Shown here: piece after piece, positions 1 to 6,289 of the stretch
Numbering within the stretch: the stretch's first letter is position 1
Layout of the letters: each line of letters opens with the position of its first letter
From: Candidatus Paceibacter sp.
GTDB taxonomy: Bacteria; Patescibacteriota; Minisyncoccia; Phycocordibacterales; JABAAK01
Reading direction: 5' to 3'
Length of the DNA: 12,516 bases
NCBI GenBank assembly: GCA_014238775.1
Contig: JABAAK010000058.1
Span: 1 to 12,516, forward strand
The notes under the pieces: generated by a model
What the model was told of the DNA's origin: nothing
What the model saw: the letters and a program-made list of their open reading frames with translations, nothing else
Database searches by the model: none
Made by a program: the position numbers and the translations under genes

Positions 1-16
1 ACAGCCACTATGTGGT

Positions 17-22
17 ATTATA
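17..22 (-). promoter_or_regulatory. Possible -10 element (TATAAT) for a transcript leaving the window on the left
   Basis: On the minus strand a perfect TATAAT hexamer lies just beyond the greA terminator and points out of the window. No convincing -35 and no TGn extension is visible. The next 16 nt reach the window edge. Eight nt after the hexamer the sequence reads GTGGCTGT, which would fit the first bases of a tRNA-His-like acceptor strand, but too little is visible to call an RNA gene. A single hexamer in AT-rich DNA is weak evidence. Confidence 0.3.
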
Positions 23-60
23 TGACACTTTAATCCACTAATCCCCATAGTTTTCCACAA

Positions 61-91
61 AGAAAAAAAACGGGTGTTAAAGCCCATTTTT
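61..91 (-). terminator. Intrinsic terminator downstream of greA
   Basis: Read on the minus strand, a run of A, then T, then GGG is followed by an 8-nt loop, CCC, G and a run of eight T. Three G-C pairs, one G-U pair and about five A-U pairs give a stem of about nine pairs, with a U-tract (63-70) directly after it. This is the expected shape of a Rho-independent terminator and sits about 30 nt after the greA stop codon. The C-A mismatch on the plus strand in place of the G-U pair favours minus-strand use. It probably ends the greA transcript and any read-through from the upstream gene train. Confidence 0.75.
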
Positions 92-122
92 CCCTTTATT
101 TATAAGGTTTTTTTGGAATCAA

Positions 123-581
123 TTATTTAATTGAAATGATTTCAAATGTCTTTTCATTAAATTCTATAAAATCCCCCACTCTATGTCCAATCATTGCCTT
201 CCCAATAGGAGAAATATTTGAGACCTTTCCATTAATTAAATCCACTTCTTCTGTGTTTACTATTTCATAAACTATTTTTTCTTTACTATTTTTTTCTTTT
301 AATGTTACAACAGAATATATACCAACAACATCTTTATTTTCTTTTGTTGGGTCTATTACTTTAGAAAATTCAAGTATAAACATTATCTTTTTTATTCTAC
401 CTTCAATCTCTCCTTGTATTTTTTTAGCAAATTGATATTCAGCATTTTCGCTCAAATCACCCAAAGCCCTTGCTTTTTGAATACTTTTAACAACTTCAGG
501 TCGTTTGATATCCTGCAGTTCTTTTAACTCTTTTTGAATTTGTGTTTTATATTTTATTGATATTAACAATTCTTTGTCCAT
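123..581 (-). CDS. greA: Transcription elongation factor GreA
   Basis: GreA binds the secondary channel of RNA polymerase and stimulates cleavage of backtracked RNA. The 152-residue product is close to the usual length of about 158. Residues 1-75 fit the N-terminal coiled coil, whose tip carries the GDLSENAEY motif (41-49) with the acidic residues D42 and E45 that help position the catalytic Mg2+. Residues 85-152 fit the C-terminal FKBP-like domain, with the family-typical SPIGKAMIG (124-132) and a following RVGD. The start is ATG 579-581, placed 9 nt after an extended -10 element. That suggests a very short leader, and no Shine-Dalgarno is visible. It lies 56 nt after mrdA on the same strand and is followed by an intrinsic terminator, so it may be both independently transcribed and the last gene of the train. 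Identification is firm; assignment to GreA rather than another Gre homologue rests on length and motif. Confidence 0.96.
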   Translation of the reverse strand: MDKELLISIKYKTQIQKELKELQDIKRPEVVKSIQKARALGDLSENAEYQFAKKIQGEIEGRIKKIMFILEFSKVIDPTKENKDVVGIYSVVTLKEKNSKEKIVYEIVNTEEVDLINGKVSNISPIGKAMIGHRVGDFIEFNEKTFEIISIK

Positions 582-590
582 ATTTAATAT

Positions 591-599
591 ATTATAACA
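591..599 (-). promoter_or_regulatory. Extended -10 promoter of greA
   Basis: The minus strand reads TGTTATAAT, a perfect extended -10 (TGnTATAAT). The hexamer ends 9 nt before the greA ATG, so transcription would start within a few nt of the start codon. No -35 box at 16-18 nt spacing is recognisable, as is common for extended -10 promoters. It sits in the largest intergenic gap of the minus-strand gene train (582-637). Confidence 0.65.
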
Positions 600-637
600 A
601 TTTTTATATTGTCTTTTTTTTTCTTGTGTAAAAAACT

Positions 638-2266
638 TTATTTTAATTTTTCCGGTGCTTTCTCTAATATAGAATTAAAAAAATCATGGGCAGATATAGT
701 AGCTAATACTTGTGTTTGGTTGCTGGTAGGTATTGCTTTCTCAAAAACCACCGTAAAAGCGTATTTAGGTTCGTCGTATGGATAAAAACCTATTAAAGTG
801 GAATTAATAAACTCATTATTTTTTCCCAACTGTGCTGTACCTGTTTTTGCGGCTATTTTTAAACCATCAATATTTAATCTTTTTGCAGTTCCTATACCTT
901 TAATTACAGAATCTCTCATACCTTTTTTTATAATTTCTAAGTTTTTATCTTCTACTACCACTTTTACTTTTTCTGTTTCCATAAGTTTAAGTATCTTAGG
1001 TTCTACTAAAAAACCTCCGTTTGCCAAAACAGCTGTTGCCCGGACTATTTGAAGCGGTGTTACTAAAAAGTTATACTGCCCGATTACAGTATTGTATGTA
1101 TCTCCTACTCTCCAAAAATCATTAAAGTTTTCTTGTTTCCATTTTGGATTTGGTACTACTCCGGTTGGTTCTACAGCTATATCTGTGTTGGTTGGTATAC
1201 CAAAACCAAAAAGTGTAGCATATCGAAAAAGTTTATCAATTCCCAATCCTTTTCTGTTTTTGTATCCACCCCCTATGTGATAAAAATATATGTTTGATGA
1301 AGAAGCAATCGCTTCTCTTAGATTTACGAGTCCGTGTGCTTTCCAGTCTAGGAACACAGATGGGTTTTCTGGATCATATTTATTTTCTAACAAAAGTTTT
1401 CCTGAGCTATACACAGTTTCTTGTGGAGATATGATGTCTTCTTCAAGAGCTGCTAACGCAAAAAATGGTTTTACTGTTGATCCTGGGGTAAAAAGCCCCG
1501 ATATACTTCTATACAAACCATAATCGGGGATTTTATTTATATTTTTATTTACATAATCCGCATTTACCAAAATCTCGCCGGTGTTTATATCCATAATTAT
1601 AGCGGTTGCAGATTTAAACCCAAATTTATTTGCATTCTTTTTAATGTTTTCATACACACTTTTTTGCATCACCGAATCAATGGTTAATTGTATATCTTCT
1701 CCATCTTTTGCTTCGTCTACAAAATGTGTTAATTTTTTCTGTTTTTCTGCAAAATTTTGGTTAACAAAAAAACCATTTTCACCTTTTAGATAATTATCAA
1801 ATCTTTTTTCGATTCCATATAATCCCTCTATATCTGAAACATAATAATTTCCGTTTCCATCTTTTTTGGGATATCTAACATCACCTAATATAAAAAGATT
1901 TTCTTCATAATACTTCCGTATACCATAATCCCTGTCATCCGTATCCTCATTGTATGCCAAAATTTTACCATTTCTATCTAAAATCAAACCCCTGTTCGCA
2001 AAAAGTATTTTTCTGTTTGAAATATTTTTAATTGATTGTTTTCTATAATCACTGTGACCACTTATTTGTATATTTGCAATCTTGATTAAAAAAATACACA
2101 AAATCAAAGCAAACACAGAAAAAATAATAAAATAATTTTTTTTAGACAACTGGACTGTTATTTTTGAATCAGCTGTTGTAGTTTTCAAAGATTCAATTTT
2201 TCTATGTTTAATCACTTCGTGTAGTTGAAATTTTGAATCTTGTTTTCTTATAGGTCTTTTTTTCAT
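638..2266 (-). CDS. mrdA: Penicillin-binding protein 2 (class B PBP, peptidoglycan D,D-transpeptidase)
   Basis: This is a class B transpeptidase that cross-links peptidoglycan at the outer face of the membrane as part of the elongasome with MreC/MreD and normally RodA. The 542-residue product has a cationic cytoplasmic tail of about 43 residues, one transmembrane anchor (about 44-64), and a pedestal domain with the class B signature RGLILDRNG (92-100). Its transpeptidase domain has all three catalytic motifs: STVK with nucleophile S263, SSN at 323-325 and KTG at 474-476. It is shorter than E. coli PBP2 (633), mainly in the pedestal region. The ATG lies 2 nt after the mreD TAG, so translation is probably coupled; there is no Shine-Dalgarno. 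The position after mreBCD supports PBP2 (elongation) rather than FtsI (division). rodA, which often follows, is not here; greA comes next. Confidence 0.94.
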   Translation of the reverse strand: MKKRPIRKQDSKFQLHEVIKHRKIESLKTTTADSKITVQLSKKNYFIIFSVFALILCIFLIKIANIQISGHSDYRKQSIKNISNRKILFANRGLILDRNGKILAYNEDTDDRDYGIRKYYEENLFILGDVRYPKKDGNGNYYVSDIEGLYGIEKRFDNYLKGENGFFVNQNFAEKQKKLTHFVDEAKDGEDIQLTIDSVMQKSVYENIKKNANKFGFKSATAIIMDINTGEILVNADYVNKNINKIPDYGLYRSISGLFTPGSTVKPFFALAALEEDIISPQETVYSSGKLLLENKYDPENPSVFLDWKAHGLVNLREAIASSSNIYFYHIGGGYKNRKGLGIDKLFRYATLFGFGIPTNTDIAVEPTGVVPNPKWKQENFNDFWRVGDTYNTVIGQYNFLVTPLQIVRATAVLANGGFLVEPKILKLMETEKVKVVVEDKNLEIIKKGMRDSVIKGIGTAKRLNIDGLKIAAKTGTAQLGKNNEFINSTLIGFYPYDEPKYAFTVVFEKAIPTSNQTQVLATISAHDFFNSILEKAPEKLK

Positions 2267-2268
2267 AA

Positions 2269-2529
2269 CTAAAATTTTTTAAATTTAATTTTTTTGTTTA
2301 TATACAATACAACAATTGAAATTACAGTGATATATGTAAAAAAGAAGGATTGAAATAACCCAGATGCAACTGGTGTTATTAATGAATCTACAAAAACAGA
2401 AAAAATCAATACCACTGGTCCAAACTGAATCAGAGTAAATAAAAAAATAAATGGGATTAAGTACCACTTATTTAGAAAAATAAAGACAACTAAAAACAAA
2501 CAAAATAGAAAGGAAAAATTAAATTTCAT
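2269..2529 (-). CDS. mreD: Short MreD-like membrane protein
   Basis: This is a small hydrophobic protein of 86 residues (ATG 2527-2529) in the exact position of mreD, between mreC and mrdA. A GTG one codon upstream is possible. It overlaps mreC by 11 nt and ends 2 nt before mrdA, typical of a co-translated rod-complex gene. About three hydrophobic segments are visible (about 4-20, 22-48 and 60-78), followed by a lysine-rich tail. The second segment runs into an aspartate and then a TPVASG-like stretch, which resembles the conserved G..LD.......G region of MreD. MreD is usually about 160 residues with five or six membrane spans, so this is about half size. MreD is thought to tie MreC and PBP2 into the membrane part of the Rod complex. 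Assignment rests mainly on gene order and hydropathy; an unrelated small membrane protein cannot be excluded. Confidence 0.68.
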   Translation of the reverse strand: MKFNFSFLFCLFLVVFIFLNKWYLIPFIFLFTLIQFGPVVLIFSVFVDSLITPVASGLFQSFFFTYITVISIVVLYINKKIKFKKF

Positions 2530-3217
2530 CACCGCTTATTATAACCTTACTTATGTGTAAAGGATTTGCTAATAATGAAGCATAGACATTTGAAAAAATA
2601 GATTTGTCTGTATAATCCACACCAACAACTCTACCTACTATAAAATTTTCTATGTACAAAGGATCTCCTTCAATAACAGTTATATTTTTTGGTACTTCTA
2701 GTTTTAAGCCGCCTCCTCCAGTGCTTACAGCAGACACAACAAAGTCATTTATTTCATATTCCACATTTACTTCTGGAGAACTCCATAAAGTAACCTCCGA
2801 TCGATCTTTCCACACAGCCGTTATATATCCAATATAATTATCATATTTATCAAACACTTTTTGAGATTTTTTAATACCAGAGATGTAGCCTTTGTTTACT
2901 ATTAAATTATCATAATCAATTTTTGGAGGTCTTAGTAACACATTAGCCAAAACTCCAGATATTTTTATCTTTTTGAAAGAATCAATGGTTTTTAATTCTT
3001 CTTTTAAAACAAAATTTTGTTTTTTTAGTTCTTCATTTTCTATTGTTAATGACTTAAAAGATGATTCATTGTATGTTTCATTTAACATAACTCCAATGTT
3101 CCACAGAGGGTTTATTAGCCTAAATGAAACATATGAGAATGTTTTAGGAAACAAAATATAAAATACAATAAGAAATATTGATAAATAAACACACGCCGAT
3201 TTAATTTTATTATTCAT
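2519..3217 (-). CDS. mreC: Rod shape-determining protein MreC
   Basis: MreC is a bitopic elongasome scaffold that links cytoplasmic MreB to extracytoplasmic PBP2. With the ATG at 3215-3217 the product is 232 residues: a short basic start, one transmembrane helix (about 8-24), a coiled coil (about 52-83) and the two-barrel beta domain (about 88-232). Family features include LRPPKIDYDNLIVNKG (95-110), the G-I-K-K turn and the YIGYI strand (128-132), matching the typical pattern R-P-x-x-W-x-x-L-x-I-x-x-G. A glycine cluster (167-170) lies between the sub-barrels. The start shares one base with the mreB stop codon (TAATG) and is preceded by the purine-rich AGGAAGAAGAGG, so ribosome reinitiation is likely. 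A TTG codon ten residues upstream, inside mreB, keeps the frame open but lacks a well-spaced ribosome site. Confidence 0.92.
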   Translation of the reverse strand: MNNKIKSACVYLSIFLIVFYILFPKTFSYVSFRLINPLWNIGVMLNETYNESSFKSLTIENEELKKQNFVLKEELKTIDSFKKIKISGVLANVLLRPPKIDYDNLIVNKGYISGIKKSQKVFDKYDNYIGYITAVWKDRSEVTLWSSPEVNVEYEINDFVVSAVSTGGGGLKLEVPKNITVIEGDPLYIENFIVGRVVGVDYTDKSIFSNVYASLLANPLHISKVIISGDEI

Positions 3218-4311
3218 TAAACCTCTTCTTCCTCTATTTTTTTCCAATTTCCTGTAACCTCTTCAACAAAAAAATGTGAATATTTTTTTGGATTTCTTGC
3301 AATTTTTATTGTCCCCTCAACCACAGCCTTTATTGGGTTTTCTGGAACAGTTATGTTTATTCCTATGACATCTGATAGTTTTTTTGCAAAACCAGGAATC
3401 AATGCACCACCTCCTACTAGATATGTTCCAGAAAGGACAAGGTCTCCAGCAATTTCTGTTGGCAATTGTTTTACAAATTCTTTAACCGAAATTATTATGT
3501 CTTTAAGAGGTTTTTCTATAAAAGAAAAAATGTCTTTTGATTCTACTAATATTGATATTGGCAATCCAGAAGATGTGTCTATACCGTGTACTCTAAATTT
3601 TGTTTTTGTATCTTTTTGTTCAGAAAAAACAGACACCTTTAAAATTTCTGCGGTCCTTAATCCTATGTTTATGTTTTTTTCTGTTTTCATCTTTTTTTGT
3701 ATATACTCATTACACTTATCTCCAGCTACAGTTAGACTTGATGAAGCAACTATCCCGTTTGATGCGAGCACGACAGTGTCACTTGTACCACCACCAATAT
3801 CAACAATCATATGAGCTCTTTCTTTTTCAATAGGTAATTCCAACCCCAAAGCAGCAGCTATCGGCTCATAAACAATGTATACTTCCCTTGCACCTGCATT
3901 CATCACTGCATCTTTTACTGATTCAGCATCCATAATTCCTATATCAGATGGTACACCAACTACAACAACAGGTGATAAAATCTTTGGAGAAATTTCTTCT
4001 GCTTTGTTTAAGAAATTTTTTATAAACTGTTCTGATACCTCAAAATCTGCTATTACACCATTTTTCATTGGGTGAACAACTTCCAAATGCTCTGGTGTCC
4101 TTCCGAGCATCTCGTGAGCCTTTCTTCCTATTATTTCTATTATTTTAGTTTTTTTGTTTAAAATAACATAACTAGGTTCACTAAAAATAATCCCCTTACC
4201 ATCCAAATATACACAGGTTGTTGCTGTTCCAAAATCTATCCCTATTTTATTTGATAAAAGAGAAAAAAAATTTTTTTTTGGTTTTGTGTTTTTTCTCAAT
4301 TTTTTAGCCAT
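3217..4311 (-). CDS. mreB: Rod shape-determining actin homologue MreB (canonical copy)
   Basis: MreB is an actin-like ATPase that forms membrane-bound filaments and orients lateral wall synthesis. From ATG 4309-4311 the product is 364 residues. An N-terminal extension contains an amphipathic-looking stretch NFFSLLSNK (14-22), comparable to the membrane-binding helix of E. coli MreB. The nucleotide motifs are intact: phosphate-1 IDFGTATT (25-32), the YEPIAAALG region with the catalytic-type E149, phosphate-2 VDIGGGTSD (170-178) and adenosine-type GGGA (300-303). A C-terminal tail of acidic residues (IEEEEV) is unusual but also encodes the mreC ribosome site. It heads mreC-mreD-mrdA and follows the ABC ATPase by 16 nt. 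A GTG 13 codons upstream, inside the ATPase gene, is an alternative start but less likely. A candidate internal promoter lies just upstream. Confidence 0.95.
   Translation of the reverse strand: MAKKLRKNTKPKKNFFSLLSNKIGIDFGTATTCVYLDGKGIIFSEPSYVILNKKTKIIEIIGRKAHEMLGRTPEHLEVVHPMKNGVIADFEVSEQFIKNFLNKAEEISPKILSPVVVVGVPSDIGIMDAESVKDAVMNAGAREVYIVYEPIAAALGLELPIEKERAHMIVDIGGGTSDTVVLASNGIVASSSLTVAGDKCNEYIQKKMKTEKNINIGLRTAEILKVSVFSEQKDTKTKFRVHGIDTSSGLPISILVESKDIFSFIEKPLKDIIISVKEFVKQLPTEIAGDLVLSGTYLVGGGALIPGFAKKLSDVIGINITVPENPIKAVVEGTIKIARNPKKYSHFFVEEVTGNWKKIEEEEV
3222..3233 (-). promoter_or_regulatory. Ribosome binding site of mreC
   Basis: The minus strand reads AGGAAGAAGAGG, ending 4 nt before the ATG that overlaps the mreB stop codon. 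It is one of only two clear Shine-Dalgarno-like sequences in the window and decides the mreC start in favour of this ATG over the upstream TTG. Confidence 0.55.
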
Positions 4312-4321
4312 ATTATTTACT

Positions 4322-4330
4322 ATAATATCA
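4322..4330 (-). promoter_or_regulatory. Candidate internal extended -10 promoter for mreB-mreC-mreD-mrdA
   Basis: The minus strand reads TGATATTAT (TGn plus a hexamer one base off TATAAT), ending 10 nt before the mreB ATG. Its first three bases are the TGA stop codon of the upstream ABC ATPase gene. The spacing matches those at greA and the second mreB. It would let the rod genes be expressed apart from the transporter. No -35 is evident. Confidence 0.45.
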
Positions 4331-5020
4331 TTTTTTAATGATTGAATCACTTATTATATTACCGTCACTTATTTCTATTATTCGGTCTGCCCCTTGTGCA
4401 TATTTTAGCTCATGTGTAATCATAATAATTGTCATTTTTAACTCATCTGATATTTTTTTCAGTTCCCCCATTATTTTTTCTGAAGTTACGTGATCCAAGT
4501 TTGCCGTTGGCTCATCTGCAAAAACGATTGATGGTTTGCCAACAATGGCCCTTGATATTGCAACTCTTTGTTTTTCTCCACCTGATATCTCACTTGGATA
4601 CCTATTAATCATACTACCTAAACCAACTTTGGTTAAAATCTCTTTTGACATCTCTTCAGCTTTTTTGTTTGAAATGCCTTTTGCAAGTAGTGATAATTTA
4701 ACATTCTCCAACACATTCAATTCTTTTATTAGTGCAGAATCTTGAAATATATACCCAAAATTATTTAACCTAAATTTTGCTTGTTCTTTAATATTTAGAC
4801 CAGAAGTATCTTTTCCAAAAATACTTATGCTGCCGGATGTAGGTACATCAAGTAAACTCATTTGATAAACTAATGTACTTTTTCCAGCTCCTGATTCACC
4901 TATAATAGACAAGAACTGTCCTTTAGGAACATCAAGATTAATTTCATTTAAGATTTTTTTAAAATTATCACCATCTTTAAATGATTTAACTAAATTTCTT
5001 ACTTGTAAAATATTTTCCAT
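4328..5020 (-). CDS. ABC transporter ATP-binding protein, LolD/MacB/YknY family
   Basis: This cytoplasmic ATPase subunit would drive the adjacent FtsX/MacB-type permease. The 230-residue product has every ABC motif: Walker A GESGAGKST (41-49), Q-loop Q93 in YIFQD, signature SGGEKQR (146-152), Walker B IVFADEP (165-171) with E170, D-loop ANLD and switch H203. The overall length and the SGGEKQRVAISRA block are typical of the LolD/MacB/FtsE-like group. The start ATG lies 1 nt after the permease stop and is preceded by AGGAAGG, giving a good Shine-Dalgarno at 7 nt. The order adaptor-permease-ATPase resembles B. subtilis yknXYZ and MacAB. The substrate cannot be read from the sequence. FtsE is less likely because the partner permease is about 420 residues with a large external domain. 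Confidence 0.93.
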   Translation of the reverse strand: MENILQVRNLVKSFKDGDNFKKILNEINLDVPKGQFLSIIGESGAGKSTLVYQMSLLDVPTSGSISIFGKDTSGLNIKEQAKFRLNNFGYIFQDSALIKELNVLENVKLSLLAKGISNKKAEEMSKEILTKVGLGSMINRYPSEISGGEKQRVAISRAIVGKPSIVFADEPTANLDHVTSEKIMGELKKISDELKMTIIMITHELKYAQGADRIIEISDGNIISDSIIKK

Positions 5021-5021
5021 A

Positions 5022-6287
5022 TTACCTTCCTAAAATTGTATTAAGTGTGTTTCTTTTGGTAATTAAATAAGGGGGTAAAAAACCAGCAAAAATTGACATC
5101 ACAAAAAGTAAAAAGATTTTTGTGATCAAACCCGGAAGAGTCACATACAATATACCATCACTAAACGGAAAGTTGATTGGATTTGCATCAAAGTATGGTA
5201 TCAACAAAAACACAAGAATCAAAACACCAACAGCTATACCAACAAAAGTGTACATAAATGACAAAAACATATAAGATAATTTTATCGTCAAAGGAGATAT
5301 ACCTATTCCTTTTAATATGCCAATCTGTCTCTGTTTTGTTATTACTGATATGAAAATAACAATAAACAACATAACAGTTACAACCACTATACTTATAGTT
5401 CCAAGTGCATTTGAAAGTAATACAAATGTTTTTCTTATATTACCAAGGTATTTTCCTATACTTTCTTCTGTTGATCTGACATTTATAAGTGTGCTATCAG
5501 TAGATGCTTTTATCGAATCAATAACCACAGCAGGTTCTACATTGTTTGCTATCCTGACTCCTACATTATCCGGTCCTAATAGAACACCTTGCCCCAGAAT
5601 CCCTCTAAGTTCCCTACTTGGAATAAGTATCCCATAGTCATATTCTTGTTGTTTTGAATTAATAATACCAATAACTTGAAATTTTTGTGGGGCGTAGGTT
5701 TTGTCCCCAAACTTTATTTCTATAATTTCCCCAGGTCTAACATCACCAAGAACTCTTTCGTCAGTAAACAATTCCTCATCTGCTTTTGCAGTTAACCTAT
5801 TTCCTAAAATTACAGAATTTACATCACTATCTATAAACCACCTACCGTCTATTATTTTTTTATCCAGCCCAAAAAAATCTTTTTCTTTTTTAAAATCTAT
5901 TCCGGTTACAGCTGCATATATATCGACATCAACCTCACCGGCTCTTCTGTATATAGAAGTTTTGTAATCTTTATACAACCTTGCATTAGAAACATATCGT
6001 GGTGCGTACCCTTTTATATTTTTATTATTATCTAATACACTAAAAAGTTCATTATATTTCTTGATATATTGGTTTTGTTTTGTTGGTGTTATAAACACTT
6101 CCCCGGTACGCAACTCTTTTATTCCCAAAACACTTCCTTCTATTAGCCCCACCAAAAGACCAGATACAACAACTAAATTAAGAAAAGTTAAAGCAATCAC
6201 TAGAATTATTAAACTGCTCGTCCATTTGGAAAATCTGGAAAAGTACTTAGTTGCTAAAAACCAAGCAGTATAAACAATATTAAACAT
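5022..6287 (-). CDS. ABC transporter permease, FtsX/MacB family
   Basis: This is the membrane subunit of a type VII (MacB-like) ABC transporter. The 421-residue product has the classic layout: transmembrane helix 1 (about 24-48), a large extracytoplasmic domain of the MacB_PCD type (about 50-285), then three helices at about 288-316, 337-364 and 386-407. After helix 2 comes KQRQIGILKGIGISP (318-332), the coupling-helix motif (typically R-x-x-E-I-G-x-L-x-A-L-G) that contacts the ATPase. The family conducts no classical transport through the membrane but works by mechanotransmission on an adaptor or external substrate. It starts 2 nt after the HlyD-like gene and ends 1 nt before its ATPase. The substrate is unknown; lipoprotein, peptide or drug export are all possible for relatives. 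Confidence 0.92.
   Translation of the reverse strand: MFNIVYTAWFLATKYFSRFSKWTSSLIILVIALTFLNLVVVSGLLVGLIEGSVLGIKELRTGEVFITPTKQNQYIKKYNELFSVLDNNKNIKGYAPRYVSNARLYKDYKTSIYRRAGEVDVDIYAAVTGIDFKKEKDFFGLDKKIIDGRWFIDSDVNSVILGNRLTAKADEELFTDERVLGDVRPGEIIEIKFGDKTYAPQKFQVIGIINSKQQEYDYGILIPSRELRGILGQGVLLGPDNVGVRIANNVEPAVVIDSIKASTDSTLINVRSTEESIGKYLGNIRKTFVLLSNALGTISIVVVTVMLFIVIFISVITKQRQIGILKGIGISPLTIKLSYMFLSFMYTFVGIAVGVLILVFLLIPYFDANPINFPFSDGILYVTLPGLITKIFLLFVMSIFAGFLPPYLITKRNTLNTILGR
5025..5031 (-). promoter_or_regulatory. Shine-Dalgarno of the ABC ATPase gene
   Basis: AGGAAGG on the minus strand, with AGGA spaced 7 nt from the ATG. It overlaps the last codons of the permease gene. It is notable because most genes here have no recognisable ribosome binding site. 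Confidence 0.6.
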
Positions 6288-6289
6288 AT

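Noticed and set aside
5..15. CCAC-TAT-GTGG hairpin
   Set aside because: Only four base pairs; likely chance or part of an element continuing outside the window.
51..59. TTTTCCACA, one base off a DnaA box, near the window start
   Set aside because: A single copy with no cluster, AT-rich unwinding element or dnaA/dnaN context; not evidence for an origin.
3218..3247. Longer mreC start at TTG 3247
   Set aside because: TTG with a poorly placed purine run, 30 nt inside mreB; the ATG overlapping the mreB stop has a better ribosome site and a normal N-terminus before the membrane helix.
4312..4350. Longer mreB start at GTG 4350
   Set aside because: GTG inside the ABC ATPase gene; the ATG at 4311 fits the candidate promoter and gives a normal MreB N-terminus.
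798..5967. Many open frames of 60-153 codons on the plus strand opposite the cell-wall and transporter genes (for example 3353-3814 and 5317-5637)
   Set aside because: They lie antisense to genes with strong family motifs, have low-complexity Ser/Phe/Ile-rich translations, and no promoters or recognisable domains; they are mirror frames of AT-rich coding DNA.
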